From Solirubrobacterales bacterium (GTDB taxonomy: Bacteria; Actinomycetota; Thermoleophilia; Solirubrobacterales; Solirubrobacteraceae): a stretch of DNA of 54,232 nucleotides. The notes beneath the pieces are model-generated. The model was not told the origin of the DNA, made no database searches, and saw only the letters and a program-made list of their open reading frames with translations. The stretch is taken from contig PKXY01000015.1 in assembly GCA_003132505.1 (NCBI GenBank), positions 1 through 54,232 of the forward strand, read 5' to 3'. Both the position numbers and the translations under genes were made by a program. Of the stretch, positions 1 through 7,374 are shown piece after piece; within the stretch, counting starts at the first letter, position 1; the number at the start of each line of letters is the position of its first letter.

Positions 1-251
1 TCGGCGTTGCAGACGAGGTACTTGTCCATGTCGCCCTTTGGCAGGAACGAAGCTTTACGGCCCGCCGGGAAGCCGGCGCCGCCGCGCCCGCGCAGGCCCG
101 AGGCCTCGAGCTCGGCGATCACCGCGTCCTGGGTCATCGCGAGCGCCTTGCGCAGCGCCTTGTAGCCGCCGCGGCGCTCGTAGACCGCGATGTCGTTGAG
201 CCCTGGCTCGTCGATGTCGGCCAGCAGCAGTGGCTTGCCGGCGGCGCTCAC
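1..251 (-). CDS. nuoF: NADH-quinone oxidoreductase subunit F, 5' part (3' end outside window)
   Basis: Cytoplasmic peripheral-arm subunit of complex I, which in the family binds NADH, FMN and the N3 [4Fe-4S] cluster. Only the first 83 codons are here. The reading ends in the family's N-terminal signature, GLRGRGGAGFPAGRK followed shortly by YLVCNA, the beginning of the FMN/NADH-binding Rossmann-like domain. I place the start at the GTG at 251-249, because it overlaps the nuoE stop (GTGA) and gives an N-terminus of normal length for NuoF. It is the sixth gene of a nuoABCDEF run; the cluster presumably continues with nuoG onwards beyond the window. Confidence 0.93.
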   Translation of the reverse strand, partial: MSAAGKPLLLADIDEPGLNDIAVYERRGGYKALRKALAMTQDAVIAELEASGLRGRGGAGFPAGRKASFLPKGDMDKYLVCNA

Positions 252-931
252 GTCTGCTCCTGGGGCAGCTCTGACGCCGCGGTCGCCCGCAATGCGAGCG
301 CAAGCTCGGGAATCGGCTCGCGGCCGGCGCGCAGGTCGCCGACGAGCCGCTTGGCGTCGCCCTCGCCGAGCGGGCCGTAGTAGACGTGGTCGACCGAGAC
401 CATCGGTGCGATGTCGCAGGCTCCGAGGCATTCGAAGCGTCGCAGCGTGATGTCGCTCTCGCCGTTGACCGCGGCCTCGAGCAAGTCGTACAGCTCGTCG
501 GCGCCGCGCAGCGAGCACGTGATGTTCGTGCACACGTAGACGGTGTGCTCGCCGGCCGGCTCGAGCTCGAACATGTCGTAGAACGTGGCGACCGAGGTCA
601 GGTAGCCGGGTGTCACGCGCATCACACACGCGGCCTCGAGGATCGCCTGCGGCGAGCACCAGCCGTGGTGATCCTGCGCCGCTCGGAGCGCCGGCAGCGC
701 CGCGGAATGCCGATCGGGGTAGCGGCTCATCGCCTCCTCGATCTCCGCGCGCAGCTCCGGCGGGACGTCGACGAGCGCTCGGTCCGGTACCTCGGCCGGA
801 TCCTTCTCGAGGTCGGCCGGCTCATCCCATCCGGGCGTCCGCGAGCCGTGGCGGCTGCGCGGTATCTCGCGGCCGGCCAACTCCTGGCGATACTCGAACC
901 CCGGCCCGCCGCCGTCAGTTCCCGGAGTCAT
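248..931 (-). CDS. nuoE: NADH-quinone oxidoreductase subunit E (24 kDa, [2Fe-2S])
   Basis: 227-residue thioredoxin-fold subunit that carries the N1a [2Fe-2S] cluster next to NuoF. The four ligands are visible as CTNITC (C-x4-C) and CLGAC (C-x3-C) in the C-terminal half, after the helical part containing the YPDRHSAALPALRAAQ segment. The open frame extends upstream to 1036, but I choose the ATG at 931 because a GAGG sits 8 bases before it and the residues upstream do not look like NuoE. The first ~60 residues are acidic and low in complexity, longer than in the shortest NuoE proteins. About 124 bases separate it from nuoD, the largest gap in this operon. The stop overlaps the nuoF GTG. Confidence 0.93.
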   Translation of the reverse strand: MTPGTDGGGPGFEYRQELAGREIPRSRHGSRTPGWDEPADLEKDPAEVPDRALVDVPPELRAEIEEAMSRYPDRHSAALPALRAAQDHHGWCSPQAILEAACVMRVTPGYLTSVATFYDMFELEPAGEHTVYVCTNITCSLRGADELYDLLEAAVNGESDITLRRFECLGACDIAPMVSVDHVYYGPLGEGDAKRLVGDLRAGREPIPELALALRATAASELPQEQT

Positions 932-1055
932 CCGACGACCTCGATGCAGCCCCACGCGACTACGCCAACAGGCCCCCGAGTGCCGCGAGCCAATGGCCAC
1001 TCCGCGGTCAAGGAGCAAGGCGAGGACAGCCGGCAAAGCCGGCTCTCGCAGCTAT

Positions 1056-2312
1056 TCACCGGTCGATGCCTCCGAGGATCGGATCGAGCATCGCGAGGGT
1101 CGCGATCAGGTCGGCGATGTAGCTGCCGCGCGTCATCGCAGCGGTTGCCTGCAGGTTGACGAAGCTGGGGTCGCGCATGTGCACGCGCGCCGGCTTGGCG
1201 GAGCCGTCGGAGCGCACGAAGCAGCCGAGCTCACCGCGCGGGGATTCGATCGGGTAGTAGACCTCGCCCGGCGGCACGCGAAAGCCCTCTGTCACGAGCT
1301 TGAAGTGGTGGATAAGCGCTTCCATGGAGGTCGCAAGCTCGTGTCGCGGCGGCAGCGCGATCTTGCGATCGGCGGTGATGTGTGGGCCCTCAGGCAGACC
1401 GTCGAGCGCTTGCTCGACGATCTTCACCGACTCCTTCATCTCGGCTACGCGCACCGCGTAGCGGTCGTAGTTGTCGCCAACCGTTCCGACCGGGATCTTG
1501 AACTGGAAGTCCTCGTAGGAGGAGTACGGCGCGGCCTTGCGCAGATCCCAAGGGTTGCCGGCGGCGCGCAACAGCGGACCGGTCACCCCCAGCCCGAGCA
1601 GCGATTCCTCGTCGAGCGTGCAGGTGTTGCGCAGGCGCTGGAGCAGGATCTCGTTGCGCTTGAGCAGGTCGTTGTACTGGTCGACGCGCGTCGGCATGAT
1701 CGCGATGAACTCGCGCAGCTTCGCCTCGAACCCGAGCGGAATGTCCTCGATGACGCCGCCGACCTGGAAGTAGCGCGTGTGCATGCGCTGGCCCGAGGAC
1801 TGCTCGAACAGGTCGAGGATCATCTCGCGCTCGCGGAAGCAGTACCAGAACATCGACATCGCCCCGAGGTCCAGCGCGCTGGTGCCGAGCCAGACGAGGT
1901 GGGACATGATCCGGTTCAGTTCCAGGTGGATCACACGGAGGTATTGGGCGCGCTTGGGCACCTCGCATTCGAGCAGCGTCTCCACCGCGCCGCAGAAGGC
2001 CATCGCGTTGAAGTAGTAGGAGAGGTAGTCCATCCTCTCGACGACCGGGATCACCTTCCAGTAGGCCTTGTCCTCTGCCGTCTTCTCGATCCCGGTGTGG
2101 ACGTAGCCGATGATCGGCTTGATGTCGCGAACCACCTCGCCCTCGAGCGTCACGAGCAGGCGCAGCACGCCGTGCGTTGCCGGGTGGTGGGGACCGATGT
2201 TGAGCGTCAGCAGCTCGGCGGTCGGTCCGCCGCGCTGCGCGGCGACCTGCTCCTCGAGCGGCGCCAGCGTGATGCTGTCCTCCATCCGGCGGTAGTCCGC
2301 ACGCGTGCTCAT
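1056..2312 (-). CDS. nuoD: NADH-quinone oxidoreductase subunit D (49 kDa)
   Basis: 418-residue quinone-module subunit of complex I, descended from the [NiFe]-hydrogenase large subunit. Family hallmarks are present: NIGPHHPATHGVLR near the N-terminus (the HPATHG loop that lines the quinone site), IGYVHTGIEK, ERMDYLSYYFN, and the C-terminal ESPRGELGCF and DPSFVNLQ stretches ending in a conserved GGIDR. The start is the ATG at 2312, which overlaps the nuoC stop as ATGA; a longer reading from 2321 would only add three residues. It is full length and intact, and sits between nuoC and nuoE in one minus-strand transcription unit. Confidence 0.96.
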   Translation of the reverse strand: MSTRADYRRMEDSITLAPLEEQVAAQRGGPTAELLTLNIGPHHPATHGVLRLLVTLEGEVVRDIKPIIGYVHTGIEKTAEDKAYWKVIPVVERMDYLSYYFNAMAFCGAVETLLECEVPKRAQYLRVIHLELNRIMSHLVWLGTSALDLGAMSMFWYCFREREMILDLFEQSSGQRMHTRYFQVGGVIEDIPLGFEAKLREFIAIMPTRVDQYNDLLKRNEILLQRLRNTCTLDEESLLGLGVTGPLLRAAGNPWDLRKAAPYSSYEDFQFKIPVGTVGDNYDRYAVRVAEMKESVKIVEQALDGLPEGPHITADRKIALPPRHELATSMEALIHHFKLVTEGFRVPPGEVYYPIESPRGELGCFVRSDGSAKPARVHMRDPSFVNLQATAAMTRGSYIADLIATLAMLDPILGGIDR

Positions 2313-2821
2313 CGCGTCCACCCTGGCGAGGTTGCGTCGTTGTGGGTGAAGAGGACCGGCTCGCCGCCGAGTGGAAAGTCCCGCCGCTGCGGGTGGCCTT
2401 CGTAGTCCTCCGGCATCAGTATCCGCCGCAGGTCGGGGTGACCTTCGAACTCGACGCCGAACATGTCATAGACCTCGCGCTCCTGATGGTTGGCCGTCGG
2501 CCAGTCAGGCGTCACCGACTCGATGCTCGGGGCGTCGAGGGTGACGCGCAGCTTCACCGCGATCCGGTCGACCCGGAACATGTCGAGGAGCTGGTAATGG
2601 ACTCCGAGGCGCGGCTCGTGCGGGTAGTAGTCGACGCCATGAACGCTCATCAGCGCGCGGTAGCCGTGGCTCTCGCGCAGCGCTGCGAGCACCGGCCGGA
2701 CAGCGCTGGGCGCGACCTGCAGGCTCGCCTGTCCGCGGAAGTACTCGGTGTCCAGCACACTGCCTGGTATGGCCTCGCCGAGCGCTGCTGCGATCAGCTC
2801 CAGCCCGACCTGGTCAGGCAC
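2309..2821 (-). CDS. nuoC: NADH-quinone oxidoreductase subunit C (30 kDa)
   Basis: 170-residue peripheral-arm subunit that packs against NuoD and NuoB. The family signature is clear: [18 protein letters not shown], then [27 protein letters not shown]. The start is taken as the GTG at 2821, which overlaps the nuoB stop by 8 bases (GTGCCTGA). The frame stays open to an ATG at 2863, but that would run 50 bases into nuoB with an arginine-rich N-terminus unlike NuoC. This is the separate NuoC form, not the NuoCD fusion found in enterobacteria. Confidence 0.95.
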   Translation of the reverse strand: MPDQVGLELIAAALGEAIPGSVLDTEYFRGQASLQVAPSAVRPVLAALRESHGYRALMSVHGVDYYPHEPRLGVHYQLLDMFRVDRIAVKLRVTLDAPSIESVTPDWPTANHQEREVYDMFGVEFEGHPDLRRILMPEDYEGHPQRRDFPLGGEPVLFTHNDATSPGWTR

Positions 2822-3446
2822 CGGCGCTCCCCGCCGGCGCCTCGATGACCTCTTCGGTGCCAACCGCGCCGTAGCGCTCGCGCCAGCTGAGATCAGGATC
2901 GTCCTGGATCATCTTGCGCAGCTTGAGGATGCCGTGCATCAGCGCCTCGGGCCGCGGCGGGCAGCCCGGGACGTGCACGTCCACCGGCATGAACTTGTCG
3001 GCCGGCACGATCGCGTAGTTGTTGAAGATCCCCATCGACGACGAGCATGCCCCCATCGCGATCGCCCATTTTGGCTCGAGCATCTGGTCATAGATCCGCC
3101 GCACGACCGGCGCCATCTTGATCGAAACGCGTCCCGAGAGGATCAGGAGGTCGGCCTGCCGCGGCGACGCGCGGAACGCCTCGAAGCCGAAGCGCGCGAC
3201 ATCGACGCGGGCCGCGACGATTGACATCATCTCGATTGCGCAGCAGGCGAGCCCGAAAGTGGCCGGGAAAAGCGAGTTCGACCGCGCCCAATCCACGGCC
3301 TTCTCGAGCGTCGTCGTCAGGATCGACTGCTCGACGAGGCGCTCGAGCTCCAGTCCCTCGAGATCGCCGCGCAAGAGGTCGCGGGCCAGCAGGCCGCGGG
3401 CGCGGAAGCTGTTCGGGTCGCCGACGCTCTCGCGCGTTACCGCCAC
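2814..3446 (-). CDS. nuoB: NADH-quinone oxidoreductase subunit B (20 kDa, N2 cluster)
   Basis: 210-residue subunit that ligates the terminal [4Fe-4S] cluster N2, the direct electron donor to quinone. The adjacent cysteine pair is seen in [11 protein letters not shown], the third in MGACSSSMG and the fourth in [11 protein letters not shown]. The start is the GTG at 3446, overlapping the nuoA stop by 10 bases; the longer open frame to 3665 is an antiparallel shadow of nuoA. The C-terminal ~25 residues are an extra tail rich in Glu, Ala and Gly. A ~30-residue N-terminal extension precedes the conserved core. Confidence 0.95.
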   Translation of the reverse strand: MAVTRESVGDPNSFRARGLLARDLLRGDLEGLELERLVEQSILTTTLEKAVDWARSNSLFPATFGLACCAIEMMSIVAARVDVARFGFEAFRASPRQADLLILSGRVSIKMAPVVRRIYDQMLEPKWAIAMGACSSSMGIFNNYAIVPADKFMPVDVHVPGCPPRPEALMHGILKLRKMIQDDPDLSWRERYGAVGTEEVIEAPAGSAGA

Positions 3447-3793
3447 TCGAGCGCTCCACGTCGCCACACGTACACGAACGCGACGAAGAGCAGCACGACG
3501 AACGTGATCGCCTCGAGCAGCGCGAAGCTGCCAAATGCGCGCAGCTCTGCGGCGATTGGGTAGAGGAAGATGGTTTCGATGTCGAACAGGATGAAGAGCA
3601 TCGCGATCAGGTAAAAGCTGATCCCGAAGCGGAAGCCGTATTTGACCTCGGACGGGAGCCCGCACTCGTATGGCTCGATCTTCGCCGCGATCCTGCGTCG
3701 CGGCCCGATGACCGTGTTGAGATAGGCGAACGTGCCTCCGACGATTCCCCCGAGCGCGAGAAACACAATCGCGGGCAGGTAGCTGCGAAGCAC
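3437..3793 (-). CDS. nuoA: NADH-quinone oxidoreductase subunit A
   Basis: 118-residue membrane subunit of complex I with three transmembrane helices (about residues 5-25, 60-80 and 90-110). The conserved cytoplasmic loop is visible as [12 protein letters not shown], followed by [19 protein letters not shown], where the loop cysteine and the FDIE acidic cluster at the start of helix 3 are family hallmarks. It is the first gene of the operon, and its ATG at 3793 faces a divergent gene 88 bases away, so the nuo promoter should lie in 3794-3881. The stop is overlapped by the nuoB GTG. Confidence 0.96.
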   Translation of the reverse strand: MLRSYLPAIVFLALGGIVGGTFAYLNTVIGPRRRIAAKIEPYECGLPSEVKYGFRFGISFYLIAMLFILFDIETIFLYPIAAELRAFGSFALLEAITFVVLLFVAFVYVWRRGALEWR

Positions 3794-3881
3794 GAAAGCG
3801 TTATATCACTACCCCGGGAAGCCTTGTGCGCGACTGTTACTTAGTGGCAAAAGGGACGAGTGGCAAACGGGGGAGCCTGAT

Positions 3882-4331
3882 TTGAGCCACCGCACGATCA
3901 TGCTCGACGCCGCGCTCGTGCTGGCGGCGCTCAACGCCCTCGCCGGGCTGCTGGGGGCGTTGCGCTGGCTGCGCTCGGAGTCGAGCGCCAGCTTCTGGAT
4001 CGCTGTCCGTGTCGGTCAGGCTGCAGCCATCGCCTACGCCGTGCTGACCGGCGTCGCCTACCTGGCGAACTGGCAGCCGTCGAACAAGCTCTTCTATCTC
4101 TACGCCCTGCTGCCCGTCGCTATCGGATTCGTCGCCGAGCAACTTCGAGTCATCTCCGCCGACCACGTTCTCGCCGCGCGCGATCTGGAGGACGCGGCCG
4201 CGGTCGGTCGCCTAGAGACGGTCGAACAGCAGGGCGTCGTGACCGCGATCCTCCGTCGTGAGATGGGGGTCATGGCCGCCGCGGCGCTCGTCGTCTGCTT
4301 CCTGGCGCTGCGGGCATACGGCACCTATTAA
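3882..4331 (+). CDS. Small integral membrane protein, function unknown
   Basis: 149-residue protein with four probable transmembrane segments: about residues 7-28, 40-62, 70-88 and 128-146. A soluble helical loop of mixed charge (AARDLEDAAAVGRLETVEQQ) lies between the third and fourth. The start is the TTG at 3882, preceded by the purine run GGGGGAG 6-12 bases upstream. I do not recognise the family. It is divergent from nuoA and may share its promoter region, so a link to respiration is possible but unproven. The coding frame shows normal GC-rich third positions and no breaks. Confidence 0.7.
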   Translation: MSHRTIMLDAALVLAALNALAGLLGALRWLRSESSASFWIAVRVGQAAAIAYAVLTGVAYLANWQPSNKLFYLYALLPVAIGFVAEQLRVISADHVLAARDLEDAAAVGRLETVEQQGVVTAILRREMGVMAAAALVVCFLALRAYGTY

Positions 4332-4345
4332 GCGGCCTCGCCGCT
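4331..4345. terminator. Possible weak bidirectional hairpin between convergent genes
   Basis: AGCGGC, a three-base CTC loop, then GCCGCT form a perfect 6-bp stem directly after the stop of the plus-strand membrane-protein gene and 31 bases beyond the stop of the convergent cupredoxin gene. There is no T-run on either side, so termination by this element is only suggested by its position. Confidence 0.25.
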
Positions 4346-4376
4346 GCGTGGCAAGCGGCCCAACGCGCCGCAGTTC

Positions 4377-4769
4377 CTATCGCGCCACAACCGCGAGCGT
4401 CCCATAGGCCCCAAGGTCGGCATAGTTCGCGCCCGGGTCGTAGACGCGATACGTGCCGGGGGTCAGCCGGAACGGGCCAGTGGTCACTCTGCGTCCCGGA
4501 AAGACAGCGCCCGTCTGTCCGATGATCTTGCCGTCGCCGTTTGCGACTGCGACCTCGTGCACGAGCACGCCGTCGTTGGTCAGCCGGATGCGGACCACAC
4601 CGGCTGACATGTGGACCGATTCCGGCGAGATCTCATACTCGCCGACGTGGAGCGCCAGCACCGACGAGTGGTAGTTGGCGCTGCTCTCGCCACAACCGCA
4701 TACGGCAAGGCAAAGCGCGAGCGCGAGCACCATCCCGGCGGCTCGCGAGCCGGCCACGGCGGCACGCAT
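4377..4769 (-). CDS. Cupredoxin-fold lipoprotein lacking most copper ligands
   Basis: About 130 residues: a lipoprotein signal (hydrophobic MVLALALCLAVCGC with two candidate lipobox cysteines) followed by a plastocyanin-like beta domain. Matching features are VHMSAGVVRIRLTNDG, a retained histidine in LVHEVAVANG, and the closing GTYRVYDPGANY...GTLAVV strand pair. Type I copper proteins carry Cys, His and Met in that closing loop; here the equivalent positions look like Asp, Asn and Ala. Copper binding therefore seems lost, although the fold is kept. The exact start is uncertain: ATGs at 4769, 4787 and 4799 are all in frame and none has an ideal ribosome site. It is divergent from a cytochrome c gene, and both products would sit on the outer face of the membrane. 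Confidence 0.7.
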   Translation of the reverse strand: MRAAVAGSRAAGMVLALALCLAVCGCGESSANYHSSVLALHVGEYEISPESVHMSAGVVRIRLTNDGVLVHEVAVANGDGKIIGQTGAVFPGRRVTTGPFRLTPGTYRVYDPGANYADLGAYGTLAVVAR

Positions 4770-4821
4770 TCGCGGAAGCGGCAGCATTCCCTGGAGCATT
4801 ATCCGTATCATCTCCGCCCGC

Positions 4822-5235
4822 ATGAGCCGTGTCGCGAAGATCGTCGCCAGTGGAGCCGCGGCGCTCGCGGCCGCCGTCGCCATCAGCGCCTGTGGCTCGC
4901 AGGGAGTGGATGTGTCCACCGCGAGCCCGTATCACCAGGGAGCGGTCATCTTCCTCGACCACTGCTCCGGCTGCCACACGCTCTCGGTCGTCGGCGCCGA
5001 AGGCTCCGCGACCTCTGTTCAGAATCGTCTGCGCACCAACGCACCGAACTTCAACTTCCGCGCAGAGACCGTTCAGCAGGTTCTCTTCGCGATCGAGAAC
5101 GGTGGCTTCTCCGGCCAGATCATGCCCGAGAACATCGTCGTCGGCGAGCAGGCTCAGGCGGTGGCGAGGTTCCTCACCCACTATGCCGGGCGCGACGCGC
5201 CGAAGACGCCGACGTTGCCGCAGACGCCGTCCTAG
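4822..5235 (+). CDS. Monohaem c-type cytochrome lipoprotein
   Basis: 137-residue exported cytochrome. The N-terminus is a lipoprotein signal (a hydrophobic stretch ending AISACGSQ, with Cys as the lipidated residue). The haem site is CSGCH (CxxCH) about 30 residues after the lipobox, and the likely sixth ligand is the Met in GQIMPEN. The body resembles the small class I cytochromes of the cytochrome_CBB3/cytochrome c family, with GAVIFLDHCSGCHTL at the start and a closing helix VARFLTHYAG. It probably shuttles electrons outside the membrane. Its gene is divergent from the cupredoxin-like lipoprotein gene and only 16 bases from the conserved start of serS. Confidence 0.86.
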   Translation: MSRVAKIVASGAAALAAAVAISACGSQGVDVSTASPYHQGAVIFLDHCSGCHTLSVVGAEGSATSVQNRLRTNAPNFNFRAETVQQVLFAIENGGFSGQIMPENIVVGEQAQAVARFLTHYAGRDAPKTPTLPQTPS

Positions 5236-5251
5236 ATCTAGCGGGCCGGCG

Positions 5252-6520
5252 GTTCTCGAGCTCAGGCTGATCCGCGAGCGACCCGACGCGGTCCGCGCCG
5301 CACTCGCGCGCCGCGGCGGCGGCGTCGAGGCCGGCGTGGCGGAGGTCCTCGACCTCGATCAGCGGCGCCGCACGATCCTGCCAGAGCTGGAGTCGCTGCG
5401 AGCCGCCAAGAACGCAGCCTCGGAGGAGATCGCCGAGGCAAAGCGGGCGGGAGCCGACGCGGGCGAAGCGATCGAGGCGATGCGCGCGCTCGGCCAGCAG
5501 GAGAAGCAGCTCGCGGCCGACCTCGCCCAGACCGACAGCTCGCTTCAGGAGGCGTTGAGCCGACTCCCGAATCTGCCGAGCGAGGACGCGCCGCAGTCCG
5601 ACACGGTGCTGAAGACGGTCGGCGAGCCGCGCACCGCAGGCTCGTTCCTCGACCACCTCGAGCTGGCGGGTCCGCTGATCGACATGGAGGCCGGCGCCCG
5701 CCTCTCCGGTGCTCGCTTCGCCTACCTCCGCGGCGAGCTCGTGATGCTCGAGCTGGCGCTCGTTCGCTGGGTGCTCGAGCGCCTCTTGGCCAAGGGGTTC
5801 GAGCCGGTGATCCCGCCCGTGCTCGTGCGCGAACAGGCCCTTTACGGCACCGGCTTCCTACCCGACACCGAGCAGCAGATCTATGCCGTCCCGGAAGACG
5901 AGCTCTACCTCGTCGGCACCTCCGAGGTCGCGCTCGCATCGCTGCACGCCGGCGAGATCCTGGCCACCGAGACGCTGCCGCGCCGCTACGCCGGCTTCTC
6001 GTCCTGTTTCCGCCGCGAGGCCGGCGCGGCCGGCAAGGACACGCGGGGGATCATCCGCGTGCACCAGTTCGACAAGGTCGAGATGTTCGTCTTCGCGACC
6101 GCCGAGACGAGCACCGACGAGCACGAGCGCCTGCTCGCGATCGAGGAGTCGCTGCTCGGTGAGCTCGCGATCCCCTACCGCGTCGTTGCGATCGCCGTCG
6201 ACGACCTCGGGGCGTCAGCGGCAAAGAAATACGACTGCGAGGCCTGGTTGCCTTCCCAGCAGCGCTATCTCGAGCTGACCTCCTGCTCGAACACGACCGA
6301 CTTCCAGGCGCGGCGACTCGAAATCCGAGTGCGCGACGCAGGCGGCGACCGACCAGTCACCGCGCACACGCTGAACGGAACCGCCGTCGCCGTCGGTCGC
6401 ACGATCGTCGCTCTGCTCGAGAACGGCCAGCAGGGGGACGGCTCGGTCGTGCTGCCGGAATGTCTTGTTGCCTATGGCGCTCCCGCCGGAATCGCTCAGC
6501 AGGCTCCCAGGAAAGACTGA
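5252..6520 (+). CDS. serS: Serine-tRNA ligase, start codon problematic
   Basis: Class II aminoacyl-tRNA synthetase that charges tRNA-Ser. It has the N-terminal coiled-coil arm (about residues 30-105, rich in Glu, Ala and Lys with QQEKQLAADLAQ) and the catalytic domain with motif 2 (FSSCFRREAGAAGKDTRGIIR, then HQFDKVEMF) and motif 3 (LNGTAVAVGRTIVALLENGQ). The family begins M-L-(D/E)-L-R-L-I-R-E. Here that alignment falls on GTT CTC GAG CTC AGG at 5252, giving a normal length of 422 residues, but GTT is not a standard start. The only nearby in-frame ATG is at 5183, inside the cytochrome gene, and would add a very arginine-rich 23-residue extension; the next GTG, 5336, would cut off the first helix. 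I report the conserved start and leave the true start codon open. Confidence 0.93.
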   Translation, partial: VLELRLIRERPDAVRAALARRGGGVEAGVAEVLDLDQRRRTILPELESLRAAKNAASEEIAEAKRAGADAGEAIEAMRALGQQEKQLAADLAQTDSSLQEALSRLPNLPSEDAPQSDTVLKTVGEPRTAGSFLDHLELAGPLIDMEAGARLSGARFAYLRGELVMLELALVRWVLERLLAKGFEPVIPPVLVREQALYGTGFLPDTEQQIYAVPEDELYLVGTSEVALASLHAGEILATETLPRRYAGFSSCFRREAGAAGKDTRGIIRVHQFDKVEMFVFATAETSTDEHERLLAIEESLLGELAIPYRVVAIAVDDLGASAAKKYDCEAWLPSQQRYLELTSCSNTTDFQARRLEIRVRDAGGDRPVTAHTLNGTAVAVGRTIVALLENGQQGDGSVVLPECLVAYGAPAGIAQQAPRKD

Positions 6521-6543
6521 TCGTCTGCTCATCGGCCGGGGCG

Positions 6544-7374
6544 ATGCTCGCGCTCATGAGCACGCACCACAGCACCCCGGCCCCAAGCGTCGAGATCGTG
6601 ATCCCGGTGTACAACGAGGCCGCCGGCCTCGAGCGCAGCGTCACCCGCTTGCGCGGGTTCGTAGCGGACGAGCTTCACTACGCGACGCAGATCACCATCG
6701 CCGACAACGCGAGCACGGACGCCACACTGGAAACCGCGCTGCGTCTGGCTGACTCGCTCGACGGGGTCGGGGTGCTGCACCTCGACGCGAAAGGTCGCGG
6801 TCGTGCGCTGCGCGCGGCCTGGGGCCGCAGTGGCGCGGAGGTGCTGGCCTACATGGACGTCGACCTGTCGACTGACCTTCGCCACCTACGAGAGCTGGTT
6901 GAGCCATGCCTCGACGGCGACGTCGACATCGCGATCGGCTCGCGCCTCGCGCGCGGCGCTCGCGTATCGCGCGGCGTCAAGCGCGAGCTGATCTCCCGCA
7001 GCTACAACGCGATCCTCAAGGGCGCCCTGACCACCGGCTTCAGTGACGCCCAATGCGGCTTCAAAGCCGGCCGCCGCGAAGCGATCCACGCGCTGCTCCC
7101 CCAAATCGAGGACCAGAACTGGTTCTTCGACACCGAGCTCCTCATCCTCGCTGAACGGCACGGCATGCGGATCCACGAGATCCCGGTGCACTGGGTCGAG
7201 GACCCCGACTCCCGAGTCAAGATCATCCACACCGCGCTTGAAGACCTCCGAGGCATCCAGCGCCTGCGCAACAGCCACCGCCGAACGCTTCACCCAGCGA
7301 GCAGACGTCCTGCGCCGCAGCCCGCACCATTCGCGGAAAGCCACCAACCACAAGGCCCACTCACTGCTCGCTGA
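6544..7374 (+). CDS. Family 2 glycosyltransferase (dolichyl/polyprenyl-phosphate sugar synthase type)
   Basis: 276-residue GT-A fold enzyme. It opens with EIVIPVYNEAAGLE, continues with ITIADNASTDAT, the nucleotide-sugar metal motif YMDVDLSTD, GSRLARGARVSRG, and the acceptor-side SDAQCGFKAGRREA and NWFFDTELLILAER motifs. This pattern is typical of the DPG/DPM synthase subgroup, which moves a hexose from a nucleotide sugar to polyprenyl phosphate on the inner face of the membrane. No C-terminal membrane helices are present, and the last ~35 residues are a basic, proline-rich tail. ATGs at 6544 and 6556 are both possible; serS ends only 23 bases upstream. It overlaps the convergent kinase gene by 14 bases. 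Confidence 0.85.
   Translation: MLALMSTHHSTPAPSVEIVIPVYNEAAGLERSVTRLRGFVADELHYATQITIADNASTDATLETALRLADSLDGVGVLHLDAKGRGRALRAAWGRSGAEVLAYMDVDLSTDLRHLRELVEPCLDGDVDIAIGSRLARGARVSRGVKRELISRSYNAILKGALTTGFSDAQCGFKAGRREAIHALLPQIEDQNWFFDTELLILAERHGMRIHEIPVHWVEDPDSRVKIIHTALEDLRGIQRLRNSHRRTLHPASRRPAPQPAPFAESHQPQGPLTAR

Noticed and set aside
386-3224. Long open frames on the plus strand opposite the nuo genes
   Set aside because: They are antisense shadows produced by high GC third positions; the minus-strand frames carry the conserved complex I motifs.
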